In this document: piece after piece, positions 1 through 6,465 of the stretch
How the letters are laid out: each line of letters begins with the position of its first letter
How positions within the stretch are numbered: position 1 is the stretch's first letter
NCBI GenBank assembly: GCA_030630695.1
Contig: DAOVMP010000021.1
Location: forward strand, 1 to 6,941
Length of the DNA: 6,941 bases
Reading direction: 5' to 3'
From: Candidatus Woesearchaeota archaeon
GTDB taxonomy: Archaea > Nanobdellota > Nanobdellia > Woesearchaeales > ARS49
Notes under the pieces: generated by a model
What the model was told of the DNA's origin: nothing
Seen by the model: only the letters and a program-made list of their open reading frames with translations
The model's database searches: none
Translations under genes and position numbers: made by a program

Positions 1-647
1 GAACATTCAATATGCCAGCCAGGCCGTCCTTTACCAATTTCAGTTTCCCAGAAAATATCTCCATCTTCTTTTGTCCAAGATTTCCACAAAGCAAAATCAC
101 CTGCATTTTCTTTATCATATTCATCTGCTCTAACTCTTGAAGAAGCACCTTCTTTTAATTGACTAATATCAATATGAGCTAATTTACCATAATCCTTAAA
201 CTTAGAAATTGAAAAATAAATATCACCATTGCTTGTCTTATATGCTAAACCATTATCTAAAAGCAATTTAATAGTCTTAATCATTTCATTAATATGCTCT
301 GTTGCTTTAGGATATTTAGAAGCAGGAAAGATGTTTAATGCTTTTAGATCTTTAAAAAAACCTTTAATAAAGGGTTGAGTAAAATCTTTCAAAGATTTAT
401 TCTGTTTTTGAGAATCTCTAATACTTTTATCATCAACATCTGTCAAGTTTTGAATAAAATTAACTGTATAACCTAAATATTTCAGGTATCTAACCAATAA
501 ATCTCCTGCAATATACGCCCTATAATTGCCAATATGAGGAAAATTATACACAGTCGGGCCGCAAATGTACATATTAACATTACCCTTTTTTATTGGTGTG
601 AATATCTCTTTCTTTCTAGACAATGTATTGTAAATTTTAAATGCCAT
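1..647 (-). CDS. cysS: Cysteinyl-tRNA synthetase, N-terminal part (cut by left edge)
   Basis: This class I aminoacyl-tRNA synthetase charges tRNA-Cys with cysteine in the cytoplasm. Translating the minus strand from the ATG at 647 gives 215 intact codons that continue past the left edge. Visible family features are the first zinc-ligand Cys and following loop MYICGPTVYN (Cys29), the class I HIGH-type signature HIGN (38-41), TDVDDKSI (69-76), FALWK (185-189) and GWHIECS with the second zinc-ligand Cys at 215. In the well-studied bacterial enzyme the equivalent Cys residues bind a zinc that recognises the cysteine thiol. The KMSKS loop and anticodon-binding domain lie outside the window. The start is firm, because MAFKIYNTLSRKKEIF matches the usual CysRS N-terminus and a TATA box sits 27 nt upstream. 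The gene is divergent from valS. Its presence means the organism charges cysteine directly, although an additional SepRS route cannot be excluded. Confidence 0.96.
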   Translation of the reverse strand, partial: MAFKIYNTLSRKKEIFTPIKKGNVNMYICGPTVYNFPHIGNYRAYIAGDLLVRYLKYLGYTVNFIQNLTDVDDKSIRDSQKQNKSLKDFTQPFIKGFFKDLKALNIFPASKYPKATEHINEMIKTIKLLLDNGLAYKTSNGDIYFSISKFKDYGKLAHIDISQLKEGASSRVRADEYDKENAGDFALWKSWTKEDGDIFWETEIGKGRPGWHIEC

Positions 648-663
648 GCAGGATAAACAATTA

Positions 664-684
664 GGATAGTATATAAAATTATCC
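664..684. repeat. Inverted repeat around the cysS TATA box (candidate operator)
   Basis: GGATA (664-668) and TATCC (680-684) form perfect 5-bp inverted arms, with an 11-nt AT-rich centre that contains the whole cysS TATA box. Some further symmetric pairs occur inside the centre. A third GGATA occurs at 651-655. The geometry would suit a dimeric repressor that blocks TBP. With such short arms in AT-rich DNA, chance is a real alternative, and no regulator is identifiable from the sequence. Confidence 0.3.
669..678 (-). promoter_or_regulatory. TATA box of cysS
   Basis: On the minus strand the sequence reads TTTTATATAC, a close match to the archaeal TATA consensus. Its centre is about 27 nt upstream of the cysS ATG, so transcription should begin at or within a base or two of the start codon, giving a leaderless mRNA. 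No purine-rich Shine-Dalgarno sequence lies just before the ATG. The box is flanked by an inverted repeat (GGATA at 664-668, TATCC at 680-684). Confidence 0.65.
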
Positions 685-704
685 TTTCAAAAACCAGCCA
701 AAAA

Positions 705-715
705 CTTTATAAAAA
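705..715 (+). promoter_or_regulatory. TATA box and BRE of valS
   Basis: CTTTATAAAAA is preceded by an A-rich stretch (CCAAAAA, 698-704) that resembles an archaeal BRE. The centre of the TATA element (about 709-710) is 26-27 nt upstream of the valS ATG at 736. Transcription should therefore start at the ATG itself, and the mRNA is predicted to be leaderless. There is no Shine-Dalgarno match in 720-735. Confidence 0.68.
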
Positions 716-735
716 GGCCTAAATACTAGATAGGT

Positions 736-3162
736 ATGGAATTGCCTAAGAAATATGAACCAGCAACAGCGGAAAAGAAATGGATGCAATTTTGGTCCAA
801 AGAAAAAATATATGCCTTTGACCAAAAATCAAAAGCCGAAATTTACTCAGTAGATACCCCGCCACCAACTGTTTCTGGAAAATTACACATAGGACATGCA
901 TTTTCATATTCTCACCAAGACTTTGTAATACGATTCCAAAGAATGCTTGGGAAAAACATATTTTATCCATTTGGAACAGACAATAACGGAGTAGCAACTG
1001 AAAGATTAATTGAAAAAATCAGAAAAATAAAAGCAAGAAACATGCCTAGAGAAAAATTTGTAAAAATATGCCTAGAAGAACTTGAAAAAAATCTAATACC
1101 AAAATATGAAAACGACATGAAAGGACTAGGAATAAGCTGTGATTACAGTATATTTTACACAACAATCGATCCACACTGTCAAAAAATATCACAAAGAAGC
1201 TTTATTGAATTATATAAAATCGGCAGAGAATACAGAAAAGATGCACCAGCAATGTGGTGTCCTGAATGCGAAACAGGAATAAGCCAAGTTGAATGCACAG
1301 ATGTTGAACTAGATTCTGTTTTTATTGATATTGTATTTAAAATAGATGGAAAAGATCTTATCATAGCAACAACAAGACCAGAACTGCTTCCAGCATGTGT
1401 AGCAGTATTCTACCATCCTGATGATACACGTTATACTAAACTAAAAGGCAAAAAAGCAAAAGTTCCATTATTTGATCTAGAAGTTCCAATAATGCCTGAT
1501 GAAAGAACAGATCCTGAAAAAGGAACAGGAATAGTAATGTGCTGTACATTTGGAGACCAAACAGACATGGAATGGCAAAAAGCACACGATCTGCCAATAA
1601 GAGAGGCAATAACAAAAGACGGAAAAATGTCTGAACTAGCTGAAAAATATTCTGGAATGGAAATAAAACAAGCTAGAAAAGAAATAACCAAAGACTTAGA
1701 ATCTGCAAAACTATTAATTTCAAAAAAACCAATAAAACACGCTGTAAATGTACATGAAAGATGCGGAACAGAAATAGAATTTGTAAAATCAAAACAATGG
1801 TTTATCAAATATTTAGATTTAAAAAAAGACATGCTTGCTTGGGGCAAAAAACTTAACTGGTTTCCACAACACTTTGTTTCACGATACAATAACTGGATAG
1901 AAGGACTGCAATGGGACTGGTTAATCTCAAGACAAAGATACTTTGGAATACCCTTCCCAGTATGGTATTGTGCAAAATGCGATGAAGTAATACTTGCAAA
2001 AGAAAAAGATCTGCCAGTAGATCCTTTGAAGGATTCACCGCCTGTAAAAAAATGTTTAAAATGCGGTTGTTCTGAATTTATTCCTGAAAAAGATGTTATA
2101 GACACCTGGGCAACTTCTTCTCTAACACCTCAACTGGCTATTGAATTAATGCCTGCTTCTATTCAGGGAAAACTTTATCCTATGAATTTACGACCACAAG
2201 CACATGATATTATCACATTCTGGTTATTTAACACAACAATCAAGTCAAACATGCACTACAAAGTAAACCCATTCAAAGATGTAATGATATCTGGCTGGTT
2301 ATTAGATCCAAAAGGCAAAAAATTCTCAAAATCAAAAGGAAATGTAATAGAACCATACGAAGTTATAGACAAATACTGCGCAGATGCATTACGATTTATG
2401 TCTGCAGGCTCAAAATTAGGCGAGGATTTACCTTATCAAGAAAAAGACGTTGTAACAGGAATGAAAACTATCACCAAATTATGGAATGCTTCTAAATTCT
2501 CATTTATGCACTTAAAAGATTATAAAAAAGAAGTGCCTATTAAATTAGAATTCTTTGATAAATGGATTTTATCCAAACTAAACAAGATAATCAAAGGATC
2601 TACAGAAGCATTTATGAAATATGAATATTCAAGAACAAAACTAGATGTTGAAAAATTCTTTTGGCAAACATTTTGTGATAATTATTTAGAAATTGTAAAA
2701 GATCGACTGTATAATCCTGACAAAAGAGGAGAAGAAGCACGAAAAAGCGGGCAATATTCATTATATCATACATTATTAAACATTGTTAAACTACTTGCTC
2801 CTATAATGCCCTTTATAACAGAAGAGATTTACCAGGATTTCTTCAAAGATTTTGAACAGGAAAAAAGCATCCATATTTCAAAATGGCCAGAATATGATAA
2901 AAAACAAGTAGATGACAAAATTGAAGAAGCAGGAGATGTTTTAATCGAAATAATTAGTGAAGTAAGAAAAGCAAAAACAGCAAATAGTCTGCCACTAAAT
3001 GCTCCTTTGAAAGAATTAACAATTAATTGTAAAAAAGAACTAGAAGAAAGCATAAAACACGGTCTTGAAGATTTAAAAGCAGTAACAAAAGCAAAAAGAA
3101 TTGAATTTGGAAAAGGAGACATAGAAATCAGTAAAGATCTACATGTTTCAATAAAGATTTAG
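736..3162 (+). CDS. valS: Valyl-tRNA synthetase
   Basis: This class I synthetase charges tRNA-Val and proofreads mischarged threonine. The protein is 808 residues and appears complete. The Rossmann fold carries HIGH (51-54) after the PPPTVSGKL stretch, and the KMSKS loop is present as KFSKS (529-533). The CP1 editing domain is inserted between them, with ATTRPE (211-216) and GTGIVMCCTFGDQTD (263-277), both typical of ValRS/IleRS/LeuRS editing domains. DWLISRQRYFGIPFPVW (394-410) is a strong ValRS/IleRS block. Two Cys clusters are probable zinc sites: C175/C178 with C187 nearby, and C412/C415 with C440/C443/C445. The C-terminal part (about 600-800) has the helical anticodon-binding domain (LLAPIMPFITEEIYQ, 686-700). 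I see no long C-terminal coiled coil of the bacterial type; the end is short and Lys/Glu-rich, as in archaeal-like enzymes. The start is supported by the family-typical MELPKKYEPATAEKKW and a TATA box 26 nt upstream. The stop overlaps the stop of the convergent ABC permease gene. Confidence 0.97.
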   Translation: MELPKKYEPATAEKKWMQFWSKEKIYAFDQKSKAEIYSVDTPPPTVSGKLHIGHAFSYSHQDFVIRFQRMLGKNIFYPFGTDNNGVATERLIEKIRKIKARNMPREKFVKICLEELEKNLIPKYENDMKGLGISCDYSIFYTTIDPHCQKISQRSFIELYKIGREYRKDAPAMWCPECETGISQVECTDVELDSVFIDIVFKIDGKDLIIATTRPELLPACVAVFYHPDDTRYTKLKGKKAKVPLFDLEVPIMPDERTDPEKGTGIVMCCTFGDQTDMEWQKAHDLPIREAITKDGKMSELAEKYSGMEIKQARKEITKDLESAKLLISKKPIKHAVNVHERCGTEIEFVKSKQWFIKYLDLKKDMLAWGKKLNWFPQHFVSRYNNWIEGLQWDWLISRQRYFGIPFPVWYCAKCDEVILAKEKDLPVDPLKDSPPVKKCLKCGCSEFIPEKDVIDTWATSSLTPQLAIELMPASIQGKLYPMNLRPQAHDIITFWLFNTTIKSNMHYKVNPFKDVMISGWLLDPKGKKFSKSKGNVIEPYEVIDKYCADALRFMSAGSKLGEDLPYQEKDVVTGMKTITKLWNASKFSFMHLKDYKKEVPIKLEFFDKWILSKLNKIIKGSTEAFMKYEYSRTKLDVEKFFWQTFCDNYLEIVKDRLYNPDKRGEEARKSGQYSLYHTLLNIVKLLAPIMPFITEEIYQDFFKDFEQEKSIHISKWPEYDKKQVDDKIEEAGDVLIEIISEVRKAKTANSLPLNAPLKELTINCKKELEESIKHGLEDLKAVTKAKRIEFGKGDIEISKDLHVSIKI

Positions 3163-4925
3163 CTTTTCTTTTTAAATTTCTTATAAATTGACTTATGTCT
3201 GGACAGATAATAAATACCACAAACCACTGCTGCGGCAATAACTATAGAAAATAACAGAATTATTAATTTCTGCCACAAACCAAAAATCGATAAATTATAA
3301 ATTATAGTGCTTCTTAACAGATCACTACAAACAACAAAAGGATTTAATTCTGCAATCGACATAAACCAAGAAGGCATGCTCTCAATAGGTATTAGTACAT
3401 CTGAAAGAAACAAAAATATACTGCCTAATGAAATCGCCCCTAAAGTAGCTGTTTCTTCTGAATTAAACAAATAACCAACAATCATTCCAATTGCAGAAAA
3501 CAGAGAAATAGTTAAAAACAGTAAGATAATCGTGTAATGTATTCCTAAAAAAAGCTGTGATGAAAAGAAAATAGTAGCAATAGCCAAGATAATTATTGAC
3601 TGCAAAATCAAAAGAAGCAAACAAGTAACAAAAGTAGCAAATAAATAAGTAAAACCATTAACTGGCGCCATAAAATTCCTAAAATGCGCAGGAGATTTCT
3701 TTTCTAATAAAATTAAAGTCGGTGCTAATAGCAAAGCTGTAAACATAATAATCATTACAATTAAACTTGGAAAAATATAATTTAGATAACTCTGCTCCGA
3801 GATAACAGGCTTAATATTAGTAACAATAGGCTGAACAACTGCCTCAGGATCCTTAACCTCAATAGAACGGATAATATTATCAATATTATTCAAAGACCTC
3901 TGAACATCTAAAAGATTCTTCAAAGAACCGTCTAAAGCACTCTTAGCATCATCTAATTCTACCAAAGAAGTATCATGCGCAACAGCAATCTGATCCATCT
4001 GCGCTTTAGTCTGAGTAATTTTACCAATCAAAGTATCAATCAAAGAAGTTAATTCGCTGAATTGAGACTCTGCAAGTTCAGCAGTATCGCCCATTTTACC
4101 TTCAATAGTATTTATTTCATCAACAGCACTCTCAAATAAATCCTTAAGACTCTGTTTTTGCTCACCACTCATAGAACTTGCCTGAACAACATCATTAGCA
4201 TTACCAACAAAAGACCTTGCATTGTTAATAGCCTGAGAACCAAGATTTAAAGAAGCATCAACCCAATGCTTAACCTTTCCTTTTTGACCAGACAAATCTG
4301 AAGCACCAAAAGCACTAGGATCAAAATCCAAACTAACTTCTTCTAATCTCACACTAATATCAGTAATTCTTCTATTAACCAAATCGTTAGAAGTTGTTAG
4401 ATTAATAAGAGCCGGTCTTTTTTCCCTTACCTGATCACTCGAGTATTCCAAAGCATTAACTAAAATAGTAGTTAAGTTTCTACTTAATTCCATAGATTTC
4501 TCTGTAACCTCTTCTGTCATTGCATTTAAAACAGACCAGACAAGATTAATCTGAGAATAATCAATATAAAAACTCAATTCATTAGACTTATCTTTAGCCA
4601 TTGTAAAATCCGGAGAAAAAACAACACAAGTATGAACTTCTCCCCGCTCAATAGCAGAACGGCATTTTTCCTCTTCAGGAAATCGGGTAACCTTAAACTG
4701 ATTTTCAGAAAGTCGGTTAATAAAAGAATTTGATAATTCATTATATTTCTCTGAAAAGGTACCAACTTTAACAGCATATAAATTAGTATTATCAAAAGCT
4801 AAACCTGCCAAGAAAATAATTAGTAATGGACCTAGGATTACTATTAATGCAGATGCTTTAGCTCTAATTAATAATCTAATATTCTTTTTAACAAGAGTTA
4901 CTGTATTTCTCATGAATTTATTCAT
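3159..4925 (-). CDS. ABC-2 type exporter permease with a large coiled extracytoplasmic domain
   Basis: This is the membrane subunit of an ABC exporter, 588 residues, belonging to the ABC-2 family by topology. TM1 is at about 26-44, after a basic N-terminus (VKKNIRLLIRAKAS). A long soluble region (about 45-380) follows, and then a cluster of about five hydrophobic segments at roughly 383-407, 427-454, 463-487, 494-515 and 552-575. The cytoplasmic tail is Lys-rich (KKFKKKS). LNPF (527-530) before the last membrane segment is common in ABC-2 permeases. In this family the loop after TM1 is outside the cell. Here it is about 335 residues, with an alpha/beta part (50-125, containing C88 and C100, which could pair) followed by long polar heptad-like helices (about 225-355). 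The layout resembles YhgE/Pip-like and other exporters with large ectodomains. The substrate is not deducible; lipids, glycans, drugs and small proteins are all possible. The start overlaps the ATPase stop as ATGA; GAGG at 4939-4936 lies 10 nt before it, a weak ribosome site. M5 is a possible alternative start. Confidence 0.85.
   Translation of the reverse strand: MNKFMRNTVTLVKKNIRLLIRAKASALIVILGPLLIIFLAGLAFDNTNLYAVKVGTFSEKYNELSNSFINRLSENQFKVTRFPEEEKCRSAIERGEVHTCVVFSPDFTMAKDKSNELSFYIDYSQINLVWSVLNAMTEEVTEKSMELSRNLTTILVNALEYSSDQVREKRPALINLTTSNDLVNRRITDISVRLEEVSLDFDPSAFGASDLSGQKGKVKHWVDASLNLGSQAINNARSFVGNANDVVQASSMSGEQKQSLKDLFESAVDEINTIEGKMGDTAELAESQFSELTSLIDTLIGKITQTKAQMDQIAVAHDTSLVELDDAKSALDGSLKNLLDVQRSLNNIDNIIRSIEVKDPEAVVQPIVTNIKPVISEQSYLNYIFPSLIVMIIMFTALLLAPTLILLEKKSPAHFRNFMAPVNGFTYLFATFVTCLLLLILQSIIILAIATIFFSSQLFLGIHYTIILLFLTISLFSAIGMIVGYLFNSEETATLGAISLGSIFLFLSDVLIPIESMPSWFMSIAELNPFVVCSDLLRSTIIYNLSIFGLWQKLIILLFSIVIAAAVVCGIYYLSRHKSIYKKFKKKS
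3163..3182 (+). terminator. Candidate oligo-T terminator of valS
   Basis: Immediately after the valS stop the plus strand reads CTTTTCTTTTTAAATTTCTT, with runs of four and five T. Archaeal RNA polymerase terminates at such T-rich tracts without needing a hairpin. On the other strand the same bases encode the Lys-rich C-terminal tail (KKFKKKS) of the ABC permease, so the tract may be a by-product of that coding sequence. No stem-loop is evident. Confidence 0.42.
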
Positions 4926-5977
4926 TGTACCAAAGCCTCAAAAGCCTCTTTTAGCGAAGGTTTAGCCAAGTCCAAGGACTCAACATTATCTCTATGCTTA
5001 GCAACAATCTTAAACAAATCAGATAATAATTTTTTAGGTGTTGATGTGTATAAAATAAGTTTTCCATCTAACATTTTATTTCTAGCAACCAAAGAATGTT
5101 TTGCCAGCTCTTGTAAAAGATATTCATATTTTCCAGAAGATGTTCTTAACTGAACTTCAAAATTCGTAGTATATTTATTTTTAATATCATCACTAGAACC
5201 TTCAAAAGAAATAATCCCTTTATTCAAAACAGCAACTTTAGAACAATAATGCTCAATTTCATCAATAAAATGAGAAGCAACAATAACCGTTGTTCCTTTT
5301 TTATTAATATCTTTTATTATTTTCCACATCTGCCTTCTTAGTAAAGGATCTAAATCTGCAGTAGGCTCATCTAACAACAAAATATTTGGCTTATGTATTA
5401 ACGCACATGCAATATCTAATCTTTTCTGCATACCTCCTGACAAATTTCCAGCTAAAGTATTTTCAAAAGCCTTTAATTTAACCAATCTTAACAATTCATT
5501 TGTTCTTTCATATATTTCTCCTTGTTTTAAACCAAACAATTCACCAAAATAAGCTAAATTTTCTTTTAAAGTTAATTTTGAATAGAAAGAAGGATATTGA
5601 GTTGAAAAACCAAATATAGACTTTATCATTTCTGGAAACTTTAATACAGAAACATTACTTCCTTCAGGAGTCTTAACAACAACATCACCTGCATCTGGTT
5701 CAAGAAAACCAACAATAAGATTCAATAGTGTAGTTTTACCTGTTCCTGACAATCCAATAATACCAAAAATTTCTCCTGGCTTAATAGCCAAAGAAACATT
5801 GCTTAAAACAGGCCGATTATTGAAAGACTTTGAAATATTATCAATATAAATCGCAGAACCTATTAATGACGAAGATTTTTGAACATTAGTGTTGAAGTGC
5901 TCATTAACCATCTCTTTCGGCCATCCTGCCTTTATAAGATCCTTGGAATTACTAAAATCTATACCATCATCTACCAT
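4922..5977 (-). CDS. ABC exporter ATP-binding protein with N-terminal GWP-motif extension
   Basis: This is the cytoplasmic nucleotide-binding subunit that powers the adjacent permease. Residue numbers here count from an upstream TTG at 5998, so the ATG chosen at 5977 is residue 8. The motifs are intact: Walker A GLSGTGKTT (82-90), Q-loop Gln134, signature LSGGMQKR (186-193), Walker B ILLLDEPT (206-213), D-loop ADLD (214-217) and H-loop His243. This predicts an active ATPase of the ABC-2 exporter subfamily. The C-terminal 80 residues (about 275-358) form the small accessory domain common in these ATPases. Unusually, about 45 residues precede the first ABC strand (AIYIDNISKSF, 49-59) and include a helical DLIKAGWPKEMVNEHF motif (20-35). 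The ATG at 5977 (351 residues) is preferred, because a TTTTAAAA element about 26 nt upstream would place transcription exactly there; the TTG at 5998 would add seven residues. The stop overlaps the permease start as ATGA, so the two are probably translated in a coupled manner and made in equal amounts. Confidence 0.93.
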   Translation of the reverse strand: MVDDGIDFSNSKDLIKAGWPKEMVNEHFNTNVQKSSSLIGSAIYIDNISKSFNNRPVLSNVSLAIKPGEIFGIIGLSGTGKTTLLNLIVGFLEPDAGDVVVKTPEGSNVSVLKFPEMIKSIFGFSTQYPSFYSKLTLKENLAYFGELFGLKQGEIYERTNELLRLVKLKAFENTLAGNLSGGMQKRLDIACALIHKPNILLLDEPTADLDPLLRRQMWKIIKDINKKGTTVIVASHFIDEIEHYCSKVAVLNKGIISFEGSSDDIKNKYTTNFEVQLRTSSGKYEYLLQELAKHSLVARNKMLDGKLILYTSTPKKLLSDLFKIVAKHRDNVESLDLAKPSLKEAFEALVQ

Positions 5978-5998
5978 ATTCTGTTTATATATAGTCAA

Positions 5999-6010
5999 TT
6001 TTAAAAAAAA
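5999..6010 (-). promoter_or_regulatory. Candidate TATA element of the ABC exporter operon
   Basis: On the minus strand the sequence is eight T followed by four A. The TTTTAAAA core is centred near 6002-6003, about 26 nt upstream of the ATG at 5977, the same spacing as at the other promoters in the window. It is a weaker TATA match than the TATATATA-like string at 5984-5994. That string lies too close to the ATG at 5977 and would start transcription near 5963, inside the coding region. Confidence 0.35.
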
Positions 6011-6025
6011 GCGCTATTATCTATG

Positions 6026-6070
6026 AGTAGTGAAAGTTTTGAGTAAGAAATTTATAGTAGTGAAGGTTCT
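6026..6070. repeat. Imperfect direct repeat, two 15-nt copies with 30-nt period
   Basis: AGTAGTGAAAGTTTT at 6026-6040 and AGTAGTGAAGGTTCT at 6056-6070 match at 13 of 15 positions, and their starts are exactly 30 nt apart. The second copy begins inside the end of the yjbQ TATA box and fills the space between the TATA box and the predicted transcription start. The first copy lies upstream of the box. The spacing is close to three helical turns, so a bound protein could occupy the same face twice. A role as a regulatory site is inference. Confidence 0.5.
6051..6057 (+). promoter_or_regulatory. TATA box and BRE of the yjbQ-mbf1 operon
   Basis: TTTATAG is preceded by AAGAAA (6045-6050), a good BRE-like purine stretch. 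The centre of the box is 25-26 nt upstream of the ATG at 6079, so the first mRNA of this operon is predicted to be leaderless. No Shine-Dalgarno sequence is seen in 6065-6078. Confidence 0.62.
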
Positions 6071-6078
6071 TTAATAGG

Positions 6079-6465
6079 ATGCATAAAGAAATATGTATTG
6101 AAACCAAACAAAACCAGGAAATAATCGATATCACATCACAGATTGAAAAACTAATAAATATAACAGAAGGAACTTGCCTTGTTTATGTTCCGCACGCAAC
6201 AGCAGCGATAATGATTAATGAAAGCTATGACCCAAACATAATGATAGATATAATTGACTCTTTGAACACACTTATTCCACAAGGTCAATGGAAGCATGAT
6301 GCTGTAGATGATAATGGCGCAGCACATATCAAAGCAGGAATAATCGGCCCTTCTGAGCAAATCCCTATTATTAATGGAAAACTTATGTTAGGCCAATGGC
6401 AGGGGCTGATGTTATGCGATTTTGACGGGCCTAGAAAAAGAAAAATTATAGTTGTGATAAAATGA
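6079..6465 (+). CDS. yjbQ: YjbQ/UPF0047 family protein (secondary thiamine-phosphate synthase type)
   Basis: This is a compact single-domain protein of 128 residues, close to the usual family length. Family hallmarks are VPHATAAIMINE (37-48, with His39 and Glu48), a WKHD block (71-74, His73), DDNGAAHIKA (77-86, His83), GPSEQIPI (90-97) and GQWQGLMLCDFDGPRKRKI (105-123). The conserved His residues are thought to form a metal or catalytic centre. Family members are annotated as secondary thiamine-phosphate synthase because bacterial homologues can weakly replace ThiE. The true physiological reaction is not settled, and no other thiamine gene lies in this window. The start follows a TATA box by 26 nt. 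The stop overlaps the mbf1 start as ATGA, so the enzyme is co-transcribed and probably translationally coupled with a transcription factor. Confidence 0.93.
   Translation: MHKEICIETKQNQEIIDITSQIEKLINITEGTCLVYVPHATAAIMINESYDPNIMIDIIDSLNTLIPQGQWKHDAVDDNGAAHIKAGIIGPSEQIPIINGKLMLGQWQGLMLCDFDGPRKRKIIVVIK

Noticed and set aside
715..720. The AGGCCT palindrome just downstream of the valS TATA box.
   Set aside because: The symmetry does not extend beyond six bases, so it is likely chance.
1257..2070. The Cys clusters in valS as evidence for a fused zinc-finger domain.
   Set aside because: Cys pairs in these places are known in ValRS/IleRS/LeuRS-type synthetases, so no fusion needs to be invoked.
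1431..2105. A 224-codon open frame on the minus strand inside valS.
   Set aside because: It lies fully antisense to the strongly conserved editing and catalytic regions of ValRS. It has low-complexity Ser/Phe-rich content typical of a reverse-strand shadow, no promoter and no family resemblance.
4574..4795. A 73-codon minus-strand frame within the permease gene in another reading frame.
   Set aside because: It overlaps the permease's N-terminal region, has no start context and resembles no known family.
4936..4950. A short tandem GAGGCTTT repeat at the end of the ATPase gene.
   Set aside because: It is explained by coding of the EAFEAL residues and does not recur elsewhere. Its GAGG is noted only as a weak ribosome site for the permease.
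5984..5994. A TATATATA-like string as the main promoter of the ABC operon.
   Set aside because: It would place the transcription start near 5963, downstream of the preferred ATG, and would remove a plausible conserved motif. It is kept only as an alternative in the findings.
6010..6015. The AGCGCT palindrome in the second divergent region.
   Set aside because: Six bases with no repeat elsewhere in the region; too short to support a site.
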